From Mucilaginibacter tolerans (GTDB taxonomy: Bacteria; Bacteroidota; Bacteroidia; Sphingobacteriales; Sphingobacteriaceae): a stretch of 64,000 nucleotides of DNA. Position numbers and translations under genes: made by a program. Shown piece by piece: positions 16,210-25,745 of this stretch (positions are counted from its first letter, which is position 1; the number at the start of each line of letters is the position of its first letter). Under the pieces are notes generated by a model, which made no database searches, was not told the origin of the DNA, and was given only the letters and a program-made list of their open reading frames with translations. Location: assembly GCF_030519375.1 (NCBI RefSeq), contig NZ_JAUMKB010000004.1, positions 288,120 to 352,119 of the forward strand, read 5' to 3'.

Positions 16210-19194
16210 TTATCTCAGGTCTTTTTTGCCGAAATCGATGATGATCGGAGTCGCAATGCAAATAGACGAGTATGTACCGAAACATACGCCCACCAATAAA
16301 GCGAATGAGAAACCGCGGATCACTTCACCACCGAAGATGAATAACACGATCAACACGAATAATACTGTCAAAGCAGTGATAATGGTACGGCTTAACGTCT
16401 TATTGATCGCATGATTGATTACCTCCTTAGGGTCATCGGCCTTTGAATGGTGCAAACTCAGGAATTCGCGGATACGGTCGAATACCACAACCGTGTCATT
16501 GATAGAATAACCGATTACTGTCAAAATGGCTGCAATAAATGACTGGTCGATATCCAAAAATGGAATCCATTGTCTGAATAAAGTGAAGAACGATAATACC
16601 ATTAATGCGTCATGTAAAGTTGCCACCATTGCACCCAAGCTGAACTGCCATTTGCGGAAGCGGATCAGTATGTAAGCTGATATTACTATAATCGCGAAAA
16701 GCACTGTCCAGAAGGCCGATCGTTTGAGCCCCTCAGCGATAGTAGCTTTAACTTTCTGGTATTGAGTTTTAGCCGGATCGTCAGTAACCTTGGTCGCCGG
16801 GTTTGCATTTAAAGCATTGAACAATGTTTGTCTTACTTTTGTATCGGCAGTTGTTGTATTTTCCTCGATCAGGTACTTGGTAGTAATACTTATTTTATTG
16901 GCGCCAAATGTTTTAACCTCGCTGGCACCAAGTACTTTGTCAATAGCACTGTGCACCTGTTCGGTAGTCACATTTTTATTGTCAAACTCGAGAATATAGT
17001 TACGTCCGCCGACGAAGTCTACACCGTAGTTAAACCCTTGTGTAAACATGGATATGATTCCGGCAGTGATAAATGCTCCTGAGAATATGTAAAATTTGAA
17101 ACGGTTTTTTACGAATCCAAAGTTGGCATTTTTGAAAGTATGCGAGCTCCATGGGTTAGAGAATTTGATATCCCAGCCTTTGGTGATCATCCATTCAAAA
17201 ATGATCCTTGAGATTAATAATGAACAGAACAGCGAGGTAACGATACCGATCATCAATACAACTGCGAACCCTTTGATAGGGCCGCTACCAAATGTGAACA
17301 AGATCAAACCGGTAAGGAATGTACTGATGTTCGAGTCAAGAATTGACCATAAAGCATGTTTAAAACCATCGGCCACGGCCAATTTGATGGACTTGCCTAA
17401 TAGCAGCTCTTCGCGGGCACGTTCGTAGATCAGTACGTTGGCGTCAACTGAGATACCGAGCGTTAATACGATACCTGCAACACCTGGCATGGTTAATACC
17501 GAACCTAAGCTGATGAGTACACCCATCAGGAAGAATACGTTTATCAAAACCGCAACAACAGCGATAGTGCCTGCACGATTGTAGTAGGCGATCATAAATA
17601 TAAGCACCACCACAAAACCCATTACCGCTGATAGCAAACCAGCGTGAATAGCTTGTTGACCTAAGGTAGCACCTACGGTTGCTTCTGAGACGATAAGCGC
17701 AGGAGCAGGTAAACGACCGGCTTTTAATACGTTGGCTAAGTCTTTTGTATCTTCCTGTGTAAAGTTACCACCGGAAATAGAGGAAACGCCACCTGAAATT
17801 TTACCATTTACGGCAGGTGCAGAGTAGACATTATCATCCAGAACTATAGCGATAGCTTTGCCTGGTTGATTAGGACTTGAGGGCGCAGCTTCTCCCGTAA
17901 TTGCTTCCCACTTTTGAGCACCCTGAGGGTTCATATACATGGTTACTTCCCAACCACCTTTGGTCTGATCGATATCGTTTCTTGCATCGTTTACAACGTC
18001 ACCGTCAAGTACCGGGCCATTATCGGCACCAGCAAGTCTTATAGCATATAGCTCAAATATTTTTGTTTTCTCAAGTGGTTTTACACCCCAAAGGAATTTA
18101 ATAGTTTGAGGCATTTGCGATTTAACATCGGCACTGTGCAAGTAAGTATTAACCTTTGCAGTATCTTTTAGGGCCACATACCCTACTACTGGACCAGGGC
18201 GTAATGCCGGCTGACCGTTTTGCGTTTGGTAAGTAGCAGGCTGTAATATGGAGAATAACGGATTTTGTGCAGCTAATTGGGCTTTGTTGTTTAACAGCGA
18301 AGTGTCTTTAGATGCGCTTTTGTTTACCTTATTCAATAAAGATAATCCAGCTTTTGATGTATCTTTTTTAGCCGTTGCAGTAGTCGTAGCAGTGGCTTTA
18401 GCGGCAGTATCTTTTGCTGCGCTTTTGGCTTTTGCGGCCAGGAAGGTATTTACATTGCTTAATATCCCGTACGCCTCTGTGTTGTCATAAGTTTTGTAGA
18501 ACTCAAGTTTTGCAGTTCCTTGTAACAATTTACGAACACGGTCGGGCTCAGTCACGCCCGGTAACTCGATTAATATCTGGTTACGGTCTTTTAACAGCTG
18601 GATGTTTGGCTGAACTACCCCGAACTGGTCAATACGGGTATTTAATACGGTATAAGTTTGTTGTACCGCAACATCAGCCTGCTCCTTTAGGAAAGCCTCA
18701 ACTTCAGCATTGGTTGAGTTGAACTTCACATGCTCTTTATTCGCCTGTGTAGCAAACAGGGCCGCCAATTTACCGTTTGGATTTAATTTTTCGTACTCGC
18801 TTACAAAAAGTGTAATGTAGTCGCTCTGGCTGGTACGGCTGTCAACATCAGCTTTATCCAAAGCCTGTGCCATGGCAACGTCAGGGTTATTGCTGGATAA
18901 AGCCTTCACCAGGTCGCGCAGCGATACCTGCATGGTTACACTCATACCACCCTGTAAGTCGAGACCTAGTTGCAGCTCTTTTGCTTTGCAGTATTGATAA
19001 GTGTGTTTGAATAATGGATACACTGGTTGTGTCTCCATTGAGTCCAGGTACGCCCTTTCTTTTTTGGCATTGCCTTTGGCGTATGTTTTTGCATCATTCT
19101 CTACTTTATTTGCTACCCACGTAAATGACAGCTGGTATAAGCATACTATCGCCAGTAGAATGGCAAAAAATTTAATAACCCCTTTACCTTGCAT
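16210..19194 (-). CDS. secDF: Fused protein translocase subunit SecDF
   Basis: SecDF uses proton-motive force to pull exported proteins through SecYEG. The 994-residue chain is the SecD plus SecF fusion usual in Bacteroidota: N-terminal TM at residues about 7-25, the SecD signature LGLDLQGGM (76-84), a periplasmic domain, six TMs beginning ATVGATLGQQAIHAGLLSAV, then a SecF half with TM, FNYGVDFVGGRN, and six TMs ending GVCFGTYSSICIATP. Residues about 252-310 form a low-complexity Ala/Lys/Thr/Ser insert in the first periplasmic domain. Confidence 0.95.
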   Translation of the reverse strand: MQGKGVIKFFAILLAIVCLYQLSFTWVANKVENDAKTYAKGNAKKERAYLDSMETQPVYPLFKHTYQYCKAKELQLGLDLQGGMSVTMQVSLRDLVKALSSNNPDVAMAQALDKADVDSRTSQSDYITLFVSEYEKLNPNGKLAALFATQANKEHVKFNSTNAEVEAFLKEQADVAVQQTYTVLNTRIDQFGVVQPNIQLLKDRNQILIELPGVTEPDRVRKLLQGTAKLEFYKTYDNTEAYGILSNVNTFLAAKAKSAAKDTAAKATATTTATAKKDTSKAGLSLLNKVNKSASKDTSLLNNKAQLAAQNPLFSILQPATYQTQNGQPALRPGPVVGYVALKDTAKVNTYLHSADVKSQMPQTIKFLWGVKPLEKTKIFELYAIRLAGADNGPVLDGDVVNDARNDIDQTKGGWEVTMYMNPQGAQKWEAITGEAAPSSPNQPGKAIAIVLDDNVYSAPAVNGKISGGVSSISGGNFTQEDTKDLANVLKAGRLPAPALIVSEATVGATLGQQAIHAGLLSAVMGFVVVLIFMIAYYNRAGTIAVVAVLINVFFLMGVLISLGSVLTMPGVAGIVLTLGISVDANVLIYERAREELLLGKSIKLAVADGFKHALWSILDSNISTFLTGLILFTFGSGPIKGFAVVLMIGIVTSLFCSLLISRIIFEWMITKGWDIKFSNPWSSHTFKNANFGFVKNRFKFYIFSGAFITAGIISMFTQGFNYGVDFVGGRNYILEFDNKNVTTEQVHSAIDKVLGASEVKTFGANKISITTKYLIEENTTTADTKVRQTLFNALNANPATKVTDDPAKTQYQKVKATIAEGLKRSAFWTVLFAIIVISAYILIRFRKWQFSLGAMVATLHDALMVLSFFTLFRQWIPFLDIDQSFIAAILTVIGYSINDTVVVFDRIREFLSLHHSKADDPKEVINHAINKTLSRTIITALTVLFVLIVLFIFGGEVIRGFSFALLVGVCFGTYSSICIATPIIIDFGKKDLR

Positions 19195-19246
19195 TGTAAA
19201 TTAGAATATGTAATAAATTAGTCTATAAGCTTTTTAAACAAGACGG

Positions 19247-19254
19247 CAAATCTA
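19247..19254 (-). promoter_or_regulatory. Promoter -7 element (TAGATTTG) for secDF
   Basis: The minus-strand TAGATTTG matches TAnnTTTG and lies 52 bases upstream of the secDF start. Confidence 0.5.
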
Positions 19255-19309
19255 ATAAAATTTTATAACCATAGAATTTTATCTTCAAACAAATTATTGC
19301 GCTCAGATG

Positions 19310-19792
19310 TTAAATGCGCTCGAGTGTGATGAATGAGTAAGCATATTTATGTTTCTCGTCTGCCGGGTGATCTTCCCTCGCAACCTCTTTCCATTCCAGA
19401 TAGTCAATCTCGGGGAAAAAAGTATCTGCCTCAAATGAGTGGTGAATAATGGTAAGGTAAATGCGATCGGTTTTGCTCATGGCCAATTTGTAGATCTCGG
19501 CACCACCAACTATAAATACTTCTCCCTCATTGGCGCAAAGCTTCAGCGCTTCATCAACTGACTTAACTACCTCGCATCCGGGAATAGAAATTTCCTGGCG
19601 TGTGATAATGATATTGCGGCGATTAGGTAATGGTCTGCCAACAGAGTCATAAGTTTTACGGCCCATGATAACCGTATGTCCGGAGGTTATCTGCTTAAAG
19701 TGCTTCAAGTCGGCAGGCATGTGCCAAAGCAATTGATTGTTTTTGCCGATGGCGTAATTTTCAGCAATGGCCACGACGATGGTAACGATCAT
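19310..19792 (-). CDS. folA: Dihydrofolate reductase
   Basis: FolA reduces dihydrofolate with NADPH, regenerating the folate oxidised by ThyA. The 160-residue protein has [40 protein letters not shown], and [13 protein letters not shown], as in the canonical family. It overlaps the thyA stop codon by 4 bases, so thyA-folA is a coupled pair. Confidence 0.95.
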   Translation of the reverse strand: MIVTIVVAIAENYAIGKNNQLLWHMPADLKHFKQITSGHTVIMGRKTYDSVGRPLPNRRNIIITRQEISIPGCEVVKSVDEALKLCANEGEVFIVGGAEIYKLAMSKTDRIYLTIIHHSFEADTFFPEIDYLEWKEVAREDHPADEKHKYAYSFITLERI

Positions 19793-20583
19793 ACAGCAAC
19801 CGATCCTTTAATGTGCGGCCATGGATCATAATTCTCCAAAGTAAAGTCCTCGAACTTAAATTCAAAAATATCTTTCACTTCAGGATTGATTTTCATAGTC
19901 GGAATCGGTCGTGGTTCGCGGCTTAATTGCAGGTTGGCCTGCTCGATGTGATTGTTATATAAATGAGCATCGCCAAAGGTATGGATGAAATCGCCCGCCT
20001 GCAGGTCGCATACTTGTGCCATCATCATGGTGAGTAACGCATAAGAAGCAATGTTAAAAGGAACGCCTAAGAATATATCCGCACTGCGCTGATACAACTG
20101 GCACGATAATTTCCCCTCTGCTACATAAAACTGGAACAGGCTGTGACAGGGAGGTAGGGCCATATGCTCAACTTCAGCAACATTCCATGCCGAAACGATA
20201 ATGCGGCGCGAATCCGGGTTCTTTTTAATCGTGTTCACCACCTGGGTGATCTGGTCTATATGTCCGCCGTCTGGTTTTGGCCATGAGCGCCACTGGTGAC
20301 CGTACACCGGGCCAAGGTTACCCTGTTCATCGGCCCATTCGTCCCATATGCGCACGCCGTTCTCTTTCAGGTAGGCGATGTTGGTATCGCCCTTTAAAAA
20401 CCAGATCAGCTCGTGTATGATCGATTTAAGGTGAAGTTTCTTGGTCGTCACCAGCGGGAAACCTTCCTGCAGGTTAAAACGCATCTGGTAGCCAAATACG
20501 CTAAGGGTGCCGGTTCCGGTACGGTCATGCTTTTGGGTACCGGTCTCCAAAACATGCTTCATCAAATCGAGGTACTGTTTCAT
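19789..20583 (-). CDS. thyA: Thymidylate synthase
   Basis: ThyA methylates dUMP to dTMP using methylene-tetrahydrofolate. The 264-residue length is that of the short E. coli type. Visible motifs are [18 protein letters not shown], the catalytic Cys in [33 protein letters not shown] and GDAHLYNNH. It heads the thyA-folA operon. Confidence 0.96.
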   Translation of the reverse strand: MKQYLDLMKHVLETGTQKHDRTGTGTLSVFGYQMRFNLQEGFPLVTTKKLHLKSIIHELIWFLKGDTNIAYLKENGVRIWDEWADEQGNLGPVYGHQWRSWPKPDGGHIDQITQVVNTIKKNPDSRRIIVSAWNVAEVEHMALPPCHSLFQFYVAEGKLSCQLYQRSADIFLGVPFNIASYALLTMMMAQVCDLQAGDFIHTFGDAHLYNNHIEQANLQLSREPRPIPTMKINPEVKDIFEFKFEDFTLENYDPWPHIKGSVAV

Positions 20584-20688
20584 GTTGGTTATAATGGTTG
20601 TAATGGTTGACGTAGTTGTAATGGTTGTAATAATTTAAAATTTAACATCTCCAACCTTTACAACTTGTCCAACTAATTTCCAACCACA
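20584..20688. repeat. Inverted word repeat (GGTTGTAATGGTTGTAA family)
   Basis: The left part (20584-20632) holds about five degenerate copies of the word GGTTGTAAT. The right part (20649-20688) holds complementary words (CCAACCTTTACAACTTG and so on). It sits between the divergent thyA and ispE, right up to the thyA start codon. The same word family recurs at 26911-27030. Confidence 0.75.
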
Positions 20689-20755
20689 AAGAAAAATAAT
20701 CTATTTTTGGTATCCTATGGATGTGCAAAAATACATCCGATGTTAATCAATCTGA

Positions 20756-21553
20756 ATGATCGTATTTCCAAGCGCCAAGATCAATATAGGCATCAACATA
20801 ACCGGCCGCCGGTCGGATGGCTATCATAATATCGAGACTGTTTTTTATCCGTTGCCCATTTACGACGCTTTAGAGGCCTTACCAGGCGATGAGCTAACCT
20901 TCCACTCGTCCGGACTGGAAATCCCCGGCAGGATAGAGGATAACCTGTGTATTAAAGGCTATCACCTGATAAGCAAAGACTATGATCTGCCTCCGGTGAA
21001 TATTCATCTTCTAAAACACATCCCGATAGGAGCGGGTTTGGGGGGGGGGTCGGCTAATGCGGCGTTTTTTATAAAACTGATCAATAATTTATTCGATCTG
21101 AAGCTGACCGTTGAGCAGATGCTGAACTATGCCCGGCAGTTGGGCGCCGACTGCGCTTTTTTTATTGAAAATAAGCCTGTATTTGCATTTGACAAGGGGG
21201 ACAGGTTCGAGGATATCCAACTCGACCTTTCAAGTTATCATATAGTCCTTGTAATGCCTCCCGCACATGTATCTACGGCCGAGGCTTATCGTGGTGTTAG
21301 ACCTGTTCAGGTAAAACAATCATTGAAAGAGTTAATCAAGCTCCCGGTCGAAGAATGGAAGCAATACATCAAAAATGATTTTGAGGATTCTGTTTTTAAA
21401 AATCACCCGGTAATACGCGGCGTAAAGGCTGCCTTGTACGAATCCGGTGCTATCTACGCTAGTATGAGTGGCAGCGGTGCCTCTGTATTCAGCATATTCA
21501 ACAAAAAACCTGATCTGTCGGAATTAGAAAAGACAAACCAGGTTTTTTATTGA
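20756..21553 (+). CDS. ispE: 4-diphosphocytidyl-2-C-methyl-D-erythritol kinase
   Basis: IspE phosphorylates CDP-methylerythritol in the MEP isoprenoid pathway. The 265-residue GHMP kinase begins IVFPSAKINIGINITGRRSD, has the ATP-binding IPIGAGLGGGSANAAFF and the C-terminal ASMSGSGASVFSIF. The Gly-Gly-Gly of the ATP loop is encoded by ten consecutive G residues (21040-21049), a potential slippage site. ispD of the same pathway lies at 59.2 kb. Confidence 0.95.
   Translation: MIVFPSAKINIGINITGRRSDGYHNIETVFYPLPIYDALEALPGDELTFHSSGLEIPGRIEDNLCIKGYHLISKDYDLPPVNIHLLKHIPIGAGLGGGSANAAFFIKLINNLFDLKLTVEQMLNYARQLGADCAFFIENKPVFAFDKGDRFEDIQLDLSSYHIVLVMPPAHVSTAEAYRGVRPVQVKQSLKELIKLPVEEWKQYIKNDFEDSVFKNHPVIRGVKAALYESGAIYASMSGSGASVFSIFNKKPDLSELEKTNQVFY
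21503..21548 (+). terminator. Terminator overlapping the 3' end of ispE
   Basis: AAAAAACCTG (21503-21512) pairs with CAGGTTTTTT (21539-21548). The stem lies inside the last codons of ispE and ends in a T run just before the stop codon. The long loop (26 bases) lowers confidence. Confidence 0.55.
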
Positions 21554-21577
21554 TTTCGAATTTGGGATTTGAAATCA

Positions 21578-22459
21578 TCACAGTCCTGCATCCTCTGCGA
21601 CTCCCCGGTCAAACGCTTCCACGCAGTCGCGATCGCCCCAACCTTTGGCTACGGCCGTGAGCATACGGTTTAGCAGTGCTGAGCCGATAGGCATTGGCGT
21701 TCCGCTTTGTTGAGCAAGATCAAAAGCAAGGCTGACGTCTTTATAGCCCAGCTTGGCTTTAAACCGGACAGGCTCGTAAGCTTTAGTGGCGATGAGCTTG
21801 CCATAGTTTTGATAGATGGGCGCATTGAATAAGGTCGAGCCGAAGAAGTCGGCCACCTGCGCACGATCCAGCCCTTGTTTTTCAGAAAGTGTAAATGCTT
21901 CGGCCATCATTTCTACAGAAGCGAAGATCATAAAGTTCCCTACAATCTTCACCACATTAGCGCCGCCTATACTATCTCCAAAGTCAATTACTCCTTGTCC
22001 TAACGCCTCGAGAATCGGCTGTACGGATTCTTTTGCTTCCTTGTCTCCGGATACGCAAATCCAGAGACGTTTAGCGGCAGCAGCTTCTGGCCTCCCGAAC
22101 ACCGGTGAAGCGAGGTATTTACTGCCTGCTTTTTGATGTGCTGCAGCCATCTTTTCAGAGGCGTTAGGGGAGATGGTGCTCATGGAAATATGAATGCCCC
22201 CTTGCTGCAAAGTTTGCAGGATACCATCCGTACCAATCACTGTTTCTGTTACCACCTCGTCGTCCGAAAGCATGGTGATTACTGCCGGTACATTTGCAGC
22301 CGCTTCGGCAGGCGTTTTGCACCGCGTGATGGCTGTTTGCTCCAGCTCGTCAGCCTTGCCTGAACTACGGTTGTAGACCTGCAAGTGATAGCCCGCGGTG
22401 ATAAGATTTTTGGCCATTTCAACGCCCATGTTTCCTAGTCCGATAAATCCAATTTTCAT
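21578..22459 (-). CDS. NAD(P)-dependent beta-hydroxyacid dehydrogenase
   Basis: The protein belongs to the 3-hydroxyisobutyrate dehydrogenase and glyoxylate/succinic semialdehyde reductase family. It begins KIGFIGLGNMGVEMAKNL (dinucleotide-binding), and has the substrate region GIHISMSTISPN and the catalytic-lysine signature GGANVVKIVGNFMI. The substrate is not decided by sequence. ATG 22459 is taken as the start because the Rossmann motif begins there; an in-frame ATG at 22504 would add 15 unconserved residues. The second Met codon at 22462 is an alternative. Confidence 0.87.
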   Translation of the reverse strand: MKIGFIGLGNMGVEMAKNLITAGYHLQVYNRSSGKADELEQTAITRCKTPAEAAANVPAVITMLSDDEVVTETVIGTDGILQTLQQGGIHISMSTISPNASEKMAAAHQKAGSKYLASPVFGRPEAAAAKRLWICVSGDKEAKESVQPILEALGQGVIDFGDSIGGANVVKIVGNFMIFASVEMMAEAFTLSEKQGLDRAQVADFFGSTLFNAPIYQNYGKLIATKAYEPVRFKAKLGYKDVSLAFDLAQQSGTPMPIGSALLNRMLTAVAKGWGDRDCVEAFDRGVAEDAGL

Positions 22460-22546
22460 CATATATAATTTGTTTTTTAAAGGAGATGAAGCTACCATGA
22501 ACAATTGATTTTTGCTCTTAGCTCATGATGGTTTGTTTTCCATAGT

Positions 22547-22825
22547 TTAACTTATATAATCCCTGTCTTCCTGACTTAGTGTATCAGGTTTTGTTTTTGG
22601 TTCTTCAGGCTCCTCGTCCCGGCCCTGAATATATTTTGGTCTGCCCGGGCGGCCAACCAGCACGCCAACGATAAACGAAACGACGGCCACTGCCAGCAGC
22701 AAGACTAGTTTGGAAACATAGAAAGTAGCGAACAAAAAATTGAAAGGAACCTCCTTGGTGTTTTGCATGACCACTACGGTAAGCAGCACGGTGATGAGGA
22801 TAATGAACATCGTTTTAATTCTCAT
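22547..22825 (-). CDS. LapA-domain (DUF1049) small membrane protein
   Basis: The 92-residue protein has two membrane segments (residues about 5-22, MFIILITVLLTVVVMQN, and about 39-59, KLVLLLAVAVVSFIVGVLVG) followed by a charged, disordered C-terminal tail rich in Glu/Pro/Lys. The motif QNTKEVPFNFLF between the helices matches the LapA/YciS family. In E. coli, LapA works with LapB in LPS assembly control. That role is not established here. Confidence 0.8.
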   Translation of the reverse strand: MRIKTMFIILITVLLTVVVMQNTKEVPFNFLFATFYVSKLVLLLAVAVVSFIVGVLVGRPGRPKYIQGRDEEPEEPKTKPDTLSQEDRDYIS

Positions 22826-23742
22826 GACGATCTCAATTTTAAGAGTTGTGAAACGTATGGGGTTTTTAATGGTGTGAAAAATTCACATCGAATTTTCGCT
22901 CCTTTTATAAATCTACAAAAAGGGTACAGGTATCACAAATTGATAAAATCTTGAAGCCTCTTTTTGCAAAAAATCGAAAATCAAAAAATTAACCAAAAGG
23001 GGCACTTTTTTAGGCCAGAATATCCATCGCGATTTTTTGACCGAAAGTGGGTAGGGTGGGCTGAACGGCTCGCTGTCTGTTCAAAAAATAGACTCTCTTA
23101 TTTATTAATTTTTAATCAAAAATTCTGCAAAAAATTGAAAGAAATTCACCGCACTAAAATCTGTTTTGCATACGAATCTGCATCGGCCTCGATTTTTATT
23201 AAATTCTCATTTTTTGATTCAGTACACACTTAGAAGAAATGCGTGCTAGATTTATACTATGAAGTGTTTTGTTAGATAACTTATATTAAATAATTGATTA
23301 TAAATGTTATATACCTAAAAAGAGCTATAGGAGCCGTCAGTTGCTAAAAATATTAGCTTTTGGTATATTTTCAAAATTTGGTTTTGTTAAACTATTGATT
23401 TATATAAATAGTGTAAGCATTTGATTTTTATTGATTTAAAAATTTTGATTGGAATGTATAATTAAAAAATATTTGTGGTTTTTGTGAGAAAATATATCGA
23501 TGGATTGATGTTTTGCAGGATTGGGTTAATTACACTAAGTAAAAAATAGATTTTGCGTCAGGCCGTTCGAAATAGTTTTATTGATAATCTGATCAGCTGT
23601 TTTTTTAAGGTCGCTTATTCGGGCTTAAAATGCGTCGTAAGGGGTATGTATTTTGAGGGCCCCTCTCCTCCCCGCCGGGGGCAACTGTCATTATATTGGG
23701 GAATTTATCCAGAAGTTTTTAAGTAAAATAGACTCGCAGAAG
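22826..23742. other. Gene-free AT-rich region
   Basis: About 900 bases separate the LapA gene (its upstream side) from the 3' end of the EamA gene. Several short reading frames occur but have no recognisable domain, and their composition (Lys/Phe/Ser-rich with random turns) looks non-coding. I see AAAAATTGA/TCAAAAATT-type runs, a small palindrome TGTGAAAAATTCACA (22873-22887) upstream of the LapA gene, and a C-rich patch near 23660. No RNA family, tRNA or terminator could be recognised. It could be a decayed locus. Confidence 0.5.
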
Positions 23743-24645
23743 TTATCGGTTTCTTCTCCTGGCGACCTGTTTTTGGGCAACAGGAAACAGGAAAATTGTC
23801 GACAAAATAATGACGGCGCCGACCCAGAAACCGGTGGTCATTTTGTTCATGTCGCCAAAAAATACGAAGGACATGATGATGCCGTATACCGGCTCGAGGT
23901 TGGTGATAAGAGCTACCCGGAAGGCAGAAAGCTCGCGCATTACAGACACTCCGGCGACGTAAGCAAGCGACGTACAGATAGTACCGAGAAGCAAAAGGTA
24001 GCCAATATCGGCACGGTTCAGGATCATCGATTTGTCGTATCCGCCGATCGCGGCGAGGAAGATGGAGATCCAAACAAAGGCGCCGGATAGCTCGTAGAAT
24101 GCGATCACGGGCGCCTCATATTTCTTAACTTGCCGTGAGTTGATAATGGCAAAAAGGCTCGCGAAAACAGCGCTTGTAAGCCCTGCTATGATACCCTTAG
24201 TGTATTGTGTTTCGAATTTAAAAATGATCAGTATGCCCGAAATGATCATAACTCCCGAAATGATTTCGAGTTTCGATATCCGTTTTTGATTGATCAGCGG
24301 TTCGAAAATTGCCGTGAATAATGTCACGGATGAAAGGCACACCAGGCTTACCGAAACAGTAGATAATTTAATGGAAAGGAAGAATAAAATCCAGTGCCCG
24401 CCAACCAATGCTCCGGTAGAAATCAGCTTGAAAAATGTGCTTCTGCTTACGCGGAAGACGGTCTTGTTAAAGTTAAAATAGAGGAACAATGTGACCGAGG
24501 CGATGAGCACACGGTACCATACTAATTGCACTGCGGATATGGAAATCAGCTTGCCTAAAATGCCCGTAAAGCCCCAGATAAAAACCGTAAAATGAAGAAT
24601 TATCAGGTTCTTATTCAGCGGGGCCGGAGCATATTTTTCTGCCAT
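23743..24645 (-). CDS. EamA/DMT-superfamily permease
   Basis: The 300-residue protein has about ten hydrophobic helices arranged as two EamA repeats (first: VFIWGFTGILGKLISISAVQ; second starting near residue 150: GIIAGLTSAVFASLFAIINS). These drug/metabolite transporters export or import small solutes. The substrate is unknown. Its ATG overlaps the last base of the LptF/G gene stop codon, so it is the last gene of a tgt-lptF/G-eamA operon. Confidence 0.87.
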   Translation of the reverse strand: MAEKYAPAPLNKNLIILHFTVFIWGFTGILGKLISISAVQLVWYRVLIASVTLFLYFNFNKTVFRVSRSTFFKLISTGALVGGHWILFFLSIKLSTVSVSLVCLSSVTLFTAIFEPLINQKRISKLEIISGVMIISGILIIFKFETQYTKGIIAGLTSAVFASLFAIINSRQVKKYEAPVIAFYELSGAFVWISIFLAAIGGYDKSMILNRADIGYLLLLGTICTSLAYVAGVSVMRELSAFRVALITNLEPVYGIIMSFVFFGDMNKMTTGFWVGAVIILSTIFLFPVAQKQVARRRNR

Positions 24646-25745
24646 TATTTAGGCGCCTTTACCAGTAAATAGTAGCCTAGTATGAAGAATAAAAGATTTG
24701 GCATAAACACCGAAATCAACGGCGGTGCGCCTCCTTTTATAGAGAAAACCAATGCAAATCGCTCGACAATAATGTAGGTGAAGCACAAAATAATGCCTAT
24801 CCCAAGCGGTAATCCTACACCTCCGCGGACCTTTCTTGAGGACATCGAAACGCCAATTAAGGTGAGCACATAGGTGGATAGCGGGTAAACAAAACGGTGG
24901 TATTTTTCGAATTGCATGTCCAGTAACTCACCCGTTCCGCGCAGTCTTGCCTTGTCAATATTCTTGTTCAAAACGCTCATCGACATAGCGCTGTACTGAT
25001 TATCTTTTATTTCAAAGTCCTCCGGACGCATATCGAGCACTGTGTCTTTTGTGGCTCCATGCCATACCATGGTCTCTTTTAAGCCGTTGATCTGCCTGTC
25101 AGAGTAGGATTTCATGGTCCAGAAGCGCTTTACTGAGTCGTAAACTACATTGGTGGCAACGATTTTACGGGTCATTACATCGCCGTTAAACTTCTCTAAA
25201 ATAAACTCATAACCTGTTTTTGAAGCAGGATCAAATGATCGTACAAAAACGAAGGTATGCTTATCCAGCTGCATGTGCACCTCATTTTTTGTGGGGTCGC
25301 TATCACTAAAATGCGTGGCTTCAAAGTCGACTTTTAGGCGATTTGTATAGGGGATAAGAAATACGTTGGCGAGAAATGATATGATAAACAGCAGCGACGC
25401 CGCAATAAAATAAGGCCTCAAAAACCGGTTAAAGCTGGCTTTCGATGTCAGTATCGGTACAATTTCCGTTTGATTGGCCATCTTGGCAGTAAACAGAATA
25501 ACTGCCAGGAAATTGATGAGCGGCGATAAGTAATTCAGATAAAACGGAATGAATCCGGCATAATATTTAAAGGCGATATCATGAAAGGTACTTTGCTTTT
25601 TCAGGAAGTTGTCCAGATGCTCCGATACATCAAAAACCACCATCACTACCGAAAAAATGGCCAGCGTAAATATGAACGTGCCGAGATATTTTCTTATAAT
25701 ATACCGGTCAACAACTTTCAGATGTCGTCTTAAAAAATTTCTCAT
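24645..25745 (-). CDS. LptF/LptG-family LPS export permease
   Basis: The 366-residue protein has the LptF/G layout: an N-terminal YIIRKYLGTFIFTLAIFSV segment, two TMs, a periplasmic beta-jellyroll (residues about 135-260) and three C-terminal TMs ending SVFMPNLLFFILGYYLLVK. With LptBC it would extract LPS from the inner membrane. Only one such gene is present here, so whether it is LptF or LptG is undecided. It begins one base before the tgt stop codon boundary, consistent with cotranscription. Confidence 0.88.
   Translation of the reverse strand: MRNFLRRHLKVVDRYIIRKYLGTFIFTLAIFSVVMVVFDVSEHLDNFLKKQSTFHDIAFKYYAGFIPFYLNYLSPLINFLAVILFTAKMANQTEIVPILTSKASFNRFLRPYFIAASLLFIISFLANVFLIPYTNRLKVDFEATHFSDSDPTKNEVHMQLDKHTFVFVRSFDPASKTGYEFILEKFNGDVMTRKIVATNVVYDSVKRFWTMKSYSDRQINGLKETMVWHGATKDTVLDMRPEDFEIKDNQYSAMSMSVLNKNIDKARLRGTGELLDMQFEKYHRFVYPLSTYVLTLIGVSMSSRKVRGGVGLPLGIGIILCFTYIIVERFALVFSIKGGAPPLISVFMPNLLFFILGYYLLVKAPK

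Noticed and set aside
20584..20688. Possible CRISPR array because of repeated words
   Set aside because: Words are degenerate, there are no spacers of regular length, and no cas genes are near; the same applies to the other word repeats.
22873..22887. TGTGAAAAATTCACA palindrome as a CRP-type operator
   Set aside because: It resembles a CRP half-site pair, but the spacing is too short (3 bases between the halves instead of 6) and no regulator is linked.
22964..23233. An 89-codon reading frame in the gene-free region
   Set aside because: It has no recognisable domain, a composition like translated non-coding AT-rich DNA, and no promoter or conserved neighbour.
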